DNA of 8,640 nucleotides, from positions 1-8,640 of the forward strand of contig JAQGII010000472.1 of NCBI GenBank assembly GCA_028291305.1, written 5' to 3'. Position numbers and translations under genes: made by a program. Below the pieces are notes generated by a model, which saw only the letters and a list, made by a program, of their open reading frames with translations, was not told the DNA's origin and did not search any database. Source of the DNA: Caulobacteraceae bacterium. GTDB lineage: Bacteria > Pseudomonadota > Alphaproteobacteria > Caulobacterales > Caulobacteraceae. Every line of letters starts with the position of its first letter. Position 1 is the stretch's first letter. Of this stretch, positions 1-5,259 are shown piece by piece.

Positions 1-986
1 GCGGGCAACAGGAAAAACGCCGCCGCCAGCGCGGTCAGGCAGACCGGCGTCGAACGAGCCGAGAAGCCGATCACCAGTAGGAGCGCCGCCGCCACGATCA
101 GGATGGCCATGGCGACCAGAACCGCGGGCCCGCCGCGTTTTCGGATCCAGCTGGTGAACATCCCAAGGACGGTCACGCCGACCGCGCCGCCCACGCCGTA
201 GGCCAGCGCGAGGAAGAGGACGATCTGACTGCGGTCGAGTCCGTGCGACCGGGTGAGAAAGGCTGGCGTCCATCCCTGGGCGCTCACGATCACTGCGGCG
301 AACAGGCCGGAGCCAACGCTGACCCAGCGGAACGAAGCGATCTTCGACAGCTCGACGACGGCCGTGACGAAGTTCTCGCCCTTTGCCGACTGGGTCTGTC
401 GTGGGGGCTCCCGCACGACGATGGCGACGATGAGCGTCGCCACGAAGCCGGCCAGCCCGGCCGCCCAGAAGACCAGTCGCCAGCTCACGTTGGCGCCGAA
501 CAGGCCGATGGTCAGCAGGCCAATCGTACTGCCGACGAAGGCGCCGCTGATGAACAGGGACATGACCAAGGGGCGGCGCGCCGGTGGGAAACGATCGGAC
601 AGGATGGAAACGGACGCCGGCGTCGGTCCGGCCTCGCCGATGCCGACGACCACGCGCGCCAGCATCAGCGACAGGAACCCTTTCGCCATGCCGGAGGCGA
701 CGGTCGCCGCGCTGAAGATGACGATGCTGATGAGGATCAGGTATTTGCGGTTCCACTTGTCCGCAACGCGGGCGAGAGGAATGCCCAGTGCGGCATAGAA
801 GATCGCGAAGACCAGGCCGGACAGAAGCCCGATCTGTGAATCGGACAGCGCCAGGTCGCGTTTGATCGGCTCGATGAGCATGGTGAAGATGCTGCGGTCG
901 AGCGCATGCACGCCGTAGGCGACGGCGAGCGCTGCGAGCGCCATCCAGCCCGCCTTCCCAACCTTTGCCTCAGGCGTGTCGGTCAA
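1..986 (-). CDS. MFS transporter, Spinster-like family (partial, C-terminus beyond left edge)
   Basis: Secondary transporter of the major facilitator superfamily in the inner membrane, probably importing the compound handled by the upstream genes or exporting a product. About 328 residues are visible and the C-terminal end lies outside the window. The frame is open throughout and strongly hydrophobic. Near the N-terminus an ALDRSIFTMLIEPIK stretch and the loop LARVADKWNRK (MFS motif A region, between TM2 and TM3) are typical of Spinster-like members, as is the later VVGIGEAGPTPAS segment. The start is taken as TTG at 986 because GGAG lies 7 nt upstream; the next in-frame ATG (944) would remove 14 residues just before TM1. 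It follows the RidA gene by 57 bp on the same strand with no obvious terminator between, so it is probably the last or a late gene of the operon. The family is clear; the substrate is unknown. Confidence 0.88.
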   Translation of the reverse strand, partial: MTDTPEAKVGKAGWMALAALAVAYGVHALDRSIFTMLIEPIKRDLALSDSQIGLLSGLVFAIFYAALGIPLARVADKWNRKYLILISIVIFSAATVASGMAKGFLSLMLARVVVGIGEAGPTPASVSILSDRFPPARRPLVMSLFISGAFVGSTIGLLTIGLFGANVSWRLVFWAAGLAGFVATLIVAIVVREPPRQTQSAKGENFVTAVVELSKIASFRWVSVGSGLFAAVIVSAQGWTPAFLTRSHGLDRSQIVLFLALAYGVGGAVGVTVLGMFTSWIRKRGGPAVLVAMAILIVAAALLLVIGFSARSTPVCLTALAAAFFLLP

Positions 987-993
987 TCTCTTA

Positions 994-997
994 CTCC
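994..997 (-). promoter_or_regulatory. Shine-Dalgarno GGAG for the MFS gene
   Basis: GGAG on the minus strand sits 7 nt before the TTG at 986 and decides that start over the internal ATG at 944. Confidence 0.55.
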
Positions 998-1043
998 AAT
1001 CCGATGGTGGAGGGCGCGCTGTCCGGTGAATCCGCCGGCTCCG

Positions 1044-1424
1044 TTAGCGCGCCGGGATGACCGCGATACACTCGATTTCGTACCGGAGGACGTCCGGCAG
1101 ACAGTGCGTGATCGTCGTGCGCGCGGGGTAGGGCGCGGCGAAGTATTCCGCGTAGATCTTGTTGAAAGCGGCCAGGTCGGCCGGATCGCGGACGTAGTTC
1201 CTGGTCTGAGCCACGTGGCCCAAGCCGCTGCCGGCCTGCTCGAGCACCTTGCGCAGGTTTTCGATCGAGCGGCGCATCTCGCCTTCGAAGGTGTCCGAGA
1301 CAATCTTCCCGTCGAGGTCGACGCTCGCCTGGCCGGAAACGAACAGGAGATCTCCGACGCGCGTGCAGGGGCTGAAGGGGAGATGGCTGCGGGGCATGTC
1401 GCGCCCGTTGGGATATTCGATCAA
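1044..1424 (-). CDS. RidA / YjgF / UK114 family protein (enamine/imine deaminase-like)
   Basis: Small trimeric cytoplasmic protein. Canonical RidA hydrolyses reactive enamine/imine intermediates released by PLP enzymes or amine oxidation; relatives in catabolic operons deaminate pathway intermediates. The 126-residue length and the order of motifs fit the family: VGDLLFVSGQ (residues 23-32), IENLRKVLEQAG (54-65), a PAR motif with Arg102, and the C-terminal YEIECIAVI (115-123). Arg102 and Glu116 line up with the substrate-carboxylate Arg and the catalytic-site Glu of E. coli RidA. The TTG start overlaps the stop of the upstream M81 gene (TTGA), implying translational coupling. ATG at 1397 is an alternative start giving 117 aa; neither has a strong Shine-Dalgarno. 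The sequence is divergent from housekeeping RidA, so a pathway-specific deaminase role is the better inference. Confidence 0.9.
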   Translation of the reverse strand: MIEYPNGRDMPRSHLPFSPCTRVGDLLFVSGQASVDLDGKIVSDTFEGEMRRSIENLRKVLEQAGSGLGHVAQTRNYVRDPADLAAFNKIYAEYFAAPYPARTTITHCLPDVLRYEIECIAVIPAR

Positions 1425-2929
1425 AGGGAAGCCTCTTGGGGGTCGAGGGGGAAGATCGGCCGCCGGACCTTCTGGTAGGGCAGCAGGGTGAGATCCGACG
1501 CACAGGGTCCGCGCGAGTGTACGGTGTAGCTTCCGGCGCAGATCGGATCGTAAGCGCGGCGGTGTCCGACCGCCGCCTTGACGCCGATGAAGCTGAAGGT
1601 CTCAGGGTCCCATCCCTGGCTTCGCCACTGGCCGAGGTCGAACGGCGGGGTCTTCCTGGACGTGATCAGGATCACGACCCCCTCGTGGCGCACGACGGCG
1701 CTGGGGCCCATGTCAACGTCTGCCCCTGTAATGACGGCGAGGTGGCTCTGGCGGTCCTCAAGCTGAAACCGTCCGTCGCTCAGGGAGAGCAGCTCGACCT
1801 CAAGCGGGATCGGGCCGGCGTCGAGGTGACTGCCCTTGCCGCCGAGTTCGATGGTCGCGCGCTCGCCGGGCCTAATCCCGTTCAGCGCCTGGACGGCCTC
1901 GGCGTCCGCCATGACCACGGCCGCGTTCGTGAGGCCGTGGCGTAAGAAAGCTCGCAACACGTCCGTGCAATCGCCGGGCGCGCCGCCGCCGATGTTGTCC
2001 GCCGGCTCGACAATTAGGATCGGTCCGTTTGGGGCAGGCGCCAGCGTCGGCAGAATCTCGTCCAGGTCTTGCTCGACAGGCAGGCCCTGCAGGCGCGCTT
2101 CCCAGGCGAACGCGGCCAACTGCTGCAGGCATCTCTCGGCCGCCGCCGTGTGGCCATCCACCAGGACCGAGACCGTCAGGCCTGCAAAGGGCACGTCCGC
2201 AAAGGCAAATCCGGCCACGACATTCACGGCCAGAATTTCTTCATGGGCGCTTTCGAACCTGCGGGCCAGCGCCTCCAGCTCTCGCATTGGGGCATCGGCC
2301 GTGCCCTGTCCGGTCGGCGGGAAGAGAAGGGGCGTGCGCAGAAGCAATGTGGTCGGCGCACGGCCAGTGCGCATGTGCCGGGCGAGAAGTTCGCAGCCTT
2401 GGCGACCCCGGTCGAAAGCGTCCGAGTGCGGGTTTTCCCGATAACAGACGAAGCCGTCAGCGTGGCTCGCCATCGCCTCGCTAAGATTGGTGTGGAAGTC
2501 GATGACGGCGTAAAGTGGCAGGCGCTCGGCGCCTGGGACCTTGCGAATCCGCGCGAGGATTTCGCCCTCCGCATCGTCGCACTGCGACGTGACCATCGCG
2601 CCGTGCAACGAGAGGAAGATGCCGTCGAGGCCGGTCGAGAGCGCCTGCACCAAAGTCGTCTCCAGCTCTTGCCAGAAGACTTCCAGGACTTCGTGTTCCA
2701 CGACCCCCGAAGGCGTGGCGTCGTACGACATGGCCGGCACGATTTCCCAACCAAAGCCGTCCGCGGCGGTTAGGAAGCCGTCGATGGGTGAAGCGTCGCC
2801 GCGGCGACCAAGCAGCGCAGCTCCCCGGTGGACCGAGAAGTCATTTAGCTCTGTCCTGTCCCGGACAAATGTGTGGGTCTCGTGGAACAGGCCAGCCAGC
2901 AGGACGCGTGGCGCAAGGCGATGGTTCAT
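1421..2929 (-). CDS. M81 family metallopeptidase (MlrC-like)
   Basis: Probable zinc-dependent amidohydrolase/peptidase of the microcystinase C (MlrC) family, cytoplasmic (no signal peptide). The best-known member cleaves linearised microcystin, but most relatives have unknown small-peptide or amide substrates. From the ATG at 2929 it is 502 aa. Motifs in order are LLAGLFHETHTF (residues 10-21), SLHGAM (107-112), DFHTN (144-148), NPHSD (166-170) and a C-terminal KVRRPIFPLD. Glu17, His109, Asp144, His146 and His168 match in order and nearly in spacing the metal/active-site residues proposed for MlrC, so the enzyme looks intact. In-frame starts at 2947 (ATG) and 2989 (TTG) are possible, but they add a proline-rich tail ahead of the conserved strand; ATG 2929 has an AAGTGA-like Shine-Dalgarno. 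It lies 75 bp after the SDR gene and overlaps the RidA start. The family call is firm, the substrate is not known, and a microcystin role is not implied. Confidence 0.9.
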   Translation of the reverse strand: MNHRLAPRVLLAGLFHETHTFVRDRTELNDFSVHRGAALLGRRGDASPIDGFLTAADGFGWEIVPAMSYDATPSGVVEHEVLEVFWQELETTLVQALSTGLDGIFLSLHGAMVTSQCDDAEGEILARIRKVPGAERLPLYAVIDFHTNLSEAMASHADGFVCYRENPHSDAFDRGRQGCELLARHMRTGRAPTTLLLRTPLLFPPTGQGTADAPMRELEALARRFESAHEEILAVNVVAGFAFADVPFAGLTVSVLVDGHTAAAERCLQQLAAFAWEARLQGLPVEQDLDEILPTLAPAPNGPILIVEPADNIGGGAPGDCTDVLRAFLRHGLTNAAVVMADAEAVQALNGIRPGERATIELGGKGSHLDAGPIPLEVELLSLSDGRFQLEDRQSHLAVITGADVDMGPSAVVRHEGVVILITSRKTPPFDLGQWRSQGWDPETFSFIGVKAAVGHRRAYDPICAGSYTVHSRGPCASDLTLLPYQKVRRPIFPLDPQEASL

Positions 2930-3004
2930 CGGGTCACTTACAGACATGGGGGGCTGTGGGGGAAGCTGACTGTTCGACGCGGCGGGCAAGAGCGATTTCT
3001 GCTG

Positions 3005-3793
3005 TCACCAGATGGTCCAACCGCCGTCCACGACGATCTCTGCGCCGGTGATGAACGCTGCCTCATCCGACAGCAGAAAGGCCACGGCGCCGGCGATGTC
3101 GTCCGGGCGGCCCATTCGGCCAAGCGGCGTGGCGTCGCTGAAGGTCTGGCGATCCTCGGGCTTGAAGTCATGTCTCTCCACCTCGATCATCCCGGGTGAG
3201 ACCGTGTTCACCCGAACTTTCAGCGGAGCGGCCGCGACGGCGAGTTCTCGGGAGAGCATGCGCAAGGCGCCTTTGCTCGCAGCATACGGAAGCGGCCGGA
3301 CCGGGCCGTCGGGGCCCGCCGTCTCGAGCCAGGCGTAGTAGGCCGATCGGAGCGCGACCTGACCGTACACGGAGGCGATGTTGACGATCGAGCCGCCGCG
3401 GCCGCTCATCCGCCGTATCGCTTCTCCGCTCAGAAGGGCGGCGGCCTCGACGTTCAGGGCGATGGCCTCGCGCCAGATCTGCTCGTCCTGGGCGAAGAGC
3501 CGCGTCGGCTTGGCTCCGCCAGCGTTGTTGACCAGACCCCGAAGCGGAAGTCCGACCGTTTCGGCGGCGGCGTAGATCGACTTGCGATCGTCTGCGGAGG
3601 TGACGTCCGCGGATAGCGACGTCGCCGCACCCCCGTCGTCGACGATCGTCCGTTGGGTCTCGTGCAACTGCTCCGTGCGGCGCCCGACCAGCAGGCAGTG
3701 ATCACCGCCTCTGGCCAGCCGCCGCGCGATTGCCCGCCCGATGCCCGAGCCGGCCCCTGTGACGACGATGACGCTCGGATCGGCGGCGATCAT
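3005..3793 (-). CDS. SDR family NAD(P)-dependent oxidoreductase
   Basis: Classical-type short-chain dehydrogenase/reductase of 262 aa, cytoplasmic, interconverting an alcohol and a carbonyl. The Rossmann glycine motif TGAGSGIG is at residues 12-19, the adenine-contacting Asp in ADV at 62-64 and NNAG at 89-92. The catalytic tetrad is Asn114, Ser141, Tyr170, Lys174, and the C-terminal FITGAEIVVDGGW is typical. Ser and Tyr are 29 residues apart instead of the usual 12-13, with an insert around YYAWLETAGPDGPVRP; a similar longer spacing occurs in one SDR subgroup. The ATG overlaps the stop of the Gfo/Idh gene (ATGA), so the two are co-translated and probably act in succession on the same substrate. 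Arginines 38-39 after the second strand suggest NADP may be accepted, which is weak evidence. Substrate unknown. Confidence 0.93.
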   Translation of the reverse strand: MIAADPSVIVVTGAGSGIGRAIARRLARGGDHCLLVGRRTEQLHETQRTIVDDGGAATSLSADVTSADDRKSIYAAAETVGLPLRGLVNNAGGAKPTRLFAQDEQIWREAIALNVEAAALLSGEAIRRMSGRGGSIVNIASVYGQVALRSAYYAWLETAGPDGPVRPLPYAASKGALRMLSRELAVAAAPLKVRVNTVSPGMIEVERHDFKPEDRQTFSDATPLGRMGRPDDIAGAVAFLLSDEAAFITGAEIVVDGGWTIW

Positions 3794-4770
3794 GGCGCGG
3801 TTCTCCTGATGCTGGCGTTCTCGAGGGCGACCGCGCTGCTGATCGCGGCTATGGCGTCTTCGGGCGTGATCACGAAATCGGTCCCGTCGAGCACGGCTTC
3901 GACGAAGTGCTCGATCTCGCGCCGGAGCAGGCCTTCGATACGACCGTGAATCAGCGGCCAGGCGGTCGCCTCGACCTCGTGGCCCCGAGTCTCATCCCAG
4001 AGGGCGAGGCCGCCGCCGGGCGCGAAGGTGATGCGGACGACGCCGCGCTCGCAGTGCGCTTCGAACTCGGTCGAACGCCCGCCCGTGTCTGGCAGCGTCC
4101 AGCCTGTGGAAATCTGGAAGCCGGCGCCGCTGGAGAGGGCGCCGATCGCCAGGAACGCGCTGGAGCCGCCGGCGGACGCCAGGGCCTGGGCGCCGTCGAT
4201 GCTCTCGATCGATGCGCCGCTGATCCATTGAATCGCATCGATGTGATGAATGGAGAAGTGCCAGAGTGGGCTCGTGACCTCTCCGACCCGCGCGCCGAGG
4301 GACCGGGTGCTCCAGTGGCGCGCCGTAAACAGGAACGGCTTGCCGAGTCGGCCCGAACGGATCGTCTCTGCGGCCTGCGCGTAGCGGGCGTCGAAACGAA
4401 AGAGATGGCCGGTCATCAGACGGGCGCCCTGGCGTCTGGCGAGTTCCGTCATGGCTTGCGCATCTTCGACCGTCGTCGCCAGCGGCTTTTCGACGAGCAC
4501 CGCTAGACCCGCATCCAGGGCGACTTCAGTTGGTCGGCGGTGACTGGGATCCGGCGTCGCGATGATCGCCGCCTGCGCGCGGCTTTCCCGGATCGCTTGG
4601 GCAAGATCGGTGAAGGCGGGGACGCCCAGGCTTTCTCCCGCCGTCGTGGCGGCTGTTTCATTCAGATCGACCACTCCGACCAGTTCGGCGGACCTGAGCC
4701 CTCGAACGGCGCGGGCGTGCAGCAATCCCATGAACCCCATGCCGACGACGATGACTCTCAGCCTGCTCAT
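3790..4770 (-). CDS. Gfo/Idh/MocA family oxidoreductase
   Basis: NAD(P)-dependent dehydrogenase of the glucose-fructose oxidoreductase / inositol dehydrogenase / MocA family, 326 aa from ATG 4770, a normal family length. The N-terminal Rossmann domain has GMGFMG at 10-15, with Asp35 at the end of the second strand favouring NAD. ATPDPSH (71-77) and the cofactor-binding EKP at 94-96 follow, then GHLFRF (121-126) and the C-terminal sheet domain. The catalytic-region motif reads WHFSIHHID (170-178): His175 is kept, but His171 stands where most members have Asp. The frame stays open upstream to 4959, but the extra 63 residues have no family counterpart and cover the operator, while AGGCGAG lies just before ATG 4770. 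It is the first gene of the leftward operon and overlaps the SDR gene by ATGA. Such enzymes mostly oxidise sugars, inositols or related polyols; the actual substrate is unknown. Confidence 0.92.
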   Translation of the reverse strand: MSRLRVIVVGMGFMGLLHARAVRGLRSAELVGVVDLNETAATTAGESLGVPAFTDLAQAIRESRAQAAIIATPDPSHRRPTEVALDAGLAVLVEKPLATTVEDAQAMTELARRQGARLMTGHLFRFDARYAQAAETIRSGRLGKPFLFTARHWSTRSLGARVGEVTSPLWHFSIHHIDAIQWISGASIESIDGAQALASAGGSSAFLAIGALSSGAGFQISTGWTLPDTGGRSTEFEAHCERGVVRITFAPGGGLALWDETRGHEVEATAWPLIHGRIEGLLRREIEHFVEAVLDGTDFVITPEDAIAAISSAVALENASIRRTAP

Positions 4771-4798
4771 TCCACTCGCCTGGAGGTCGACCCGGAGC

Positions 4799-4825
4799 GT
4801 CCCGATCTTCGGGACTACTGTCCCA
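4799..4825. promoter_or_regulatory. Candidate operator, copy A (overlapping inverted repeats)
   Basis: Three half-sites GTCCC / GGGAC / GTCCC form two overlapping inverted repeats: GTCCCGATCTTCGGGAC (4799-4815, perfect 7-bp arms) and GGGACTACTGTCCC (4811-4824, 5-bp arms). The element ends 28 bp before the Gfo/Idh ATG. A second copy lies at 5152-5178 on the opposite strand. On the minus strand a TTGACT (4843-4848) and a TATTTT (4825-4830) lie just upstream but only 12 bp apart, so no standard promoter is claimed. Repressor binding here would block the leftward operon. The regulator is not in the window. Confidence 0.55.
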
Positions 4826-4882
4826 AAATATGGCGGATGTCCAGTCAAGCCCCGGGGGGAAAATGCCAGACCGGACGCGTCA

Positions 4883-4914
4883 AAAAGTCGGCGCGCTCCG
4901 TCCGCGGCGGAGCG
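4883..4914 (-). terminator. Possible rho-independent terminator or leader hairpin (minus strand)
   Basis: A perfect 7-bp stem CGCTCCG/CGGAGCG (4894-4900 with 4908-4914) and a 7-nt loop is followed on the minus strand by a T5 run (4883-4887). The six bases between stem and T-run weaken it as an intrinsic terminator. It lies between the possible small ORF at 4981-5133 and the Gfo/Idh gene, so it could end a short leader transcript or attenuate the operon. Confidence 0.3.
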
Positions 4915-4980
4915 GCCCTTGGTCTGCGGTTCTTGATCCTCGCACAGGGGCTGACACATCGCGAGCCTGCGAACGGAGTG

Positions 4981-5133
4981 TTAGAGATAGGCGGGCCTTG
5001 CGAGCACTGCGAGCCTGTCGCCCGCGCACCTGACCGCGAAACCGCCAAGCTCGTCGCGGGTCGGCGCCCGTGACCAGCAATCGACCGAGGCGCCTCCATT
5101 CCCGATCAACACCTGGTATGTTCGAATTCGCAT
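4981..5133 (-). CDS. Possible small protein, 50 aa, unknown function
   Basis: A 50-codon frame starts at ATG 5133 (MRIRTYQVLIGN...) and stops at TAA 4981. It lies inside the divergent control region, about 18 bp downstream of operator copy B as read on the minus strand. The translation has a protein-like look (beta-type RTYQVLIGN start, then RAPTRDELGGFAVRCAGDRLAVLA), with no signal peptide or membrane segment. The upstream AGGT is 13 bases away, so the ribosome site is poor. The frame is also open far upstream antisense to dld, as is common in GC-rich DNA. It could be a small regulatory protein, a leader peptide, or chance. I do not recognise a family. Confidence 0.25.
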   Translation of the reverse strand: MRIRTYQVLIGNGGASVDCWSRAPTRDELGGFAVRCAGDRLAVLARPAYL

Positions 5134-5151
5134 TGCCCGCCCGACCTGAAA

Positions 5152-5178
5152 TGGAACCGTGGTCCCGATTAATGAGAC
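5152..5178. promoter_or_regulatory. Candidate operator, copy B (upstream of dld)
   Basis: Read on the minus strand, TCGGGACCACGGTTCCA (5168-5152) matches the core of copy A (TCGGGACTACTGTCCCA) at 14 of 17 positions. The adjoining third half-site GTCTC (5178-5174) keeps the same spacing as in copy A, and across 27 bp 19 positions agree. It is an imperfect inverted repeat, GGGAC-N4-GTTCC. It lies about 80 bp upstream of the dld start. The two centres are roughly 343 bp apart, so the pair could serve divergent promoters or act together by looping. Confidence 0.5.
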
Positions 5179-5243
5179 GTGGTAGTGCGTCCTTTCACGT
5201 TCGATCATGCCCCAAGCAGGAGCGGCGGGAGGTCGCTCGCTAG

Positions 5244-5250
5244 AGGAGGT
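5244..5250 (+). promoter_or_regulatory. Shine-Dalgarno AGGAGGT of dld
   Basis: A near-perfect AGGAGGT lies 9 nt before ATG 5260. It settles the dld start against the in-frame GTG at 5179, which would add 27 residues and overlap nothing conserved. Confidence 0.8.
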
Positions 5251-5259
5251 CAGGCCGCG

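Noticed and set aside
2848..2870. GTCCCGGACA-like sequence inside the M81 gene as a third operator
   Set aside because: It lacks the half-site spacing of the two operator copies and lies in conserved coding sequence.
4825..4848. TTGACT / TATTTT as a sigma-70 promoter for the leftward operon
   Set aside because: The hexamers are only 12 bp apart, too short for a standard promoter, and no better -10 appears at 16-18 bp.
4771..4959. N-terminal extension of the Gfo/Idh protein up to 4959
   Set aside because: The extra 63 residues have no counterpart in the family, would place the operator inside coding sequence, and ATG 4770 fits the Rossmann fold start.
4961..5017. Direct repeat GCGAGCCTG (4961-4969 and 5009-5017)
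   Set aside because: Nine bases, only two exact copies, no link to a promoter; likely chance in GC-rich DNA.
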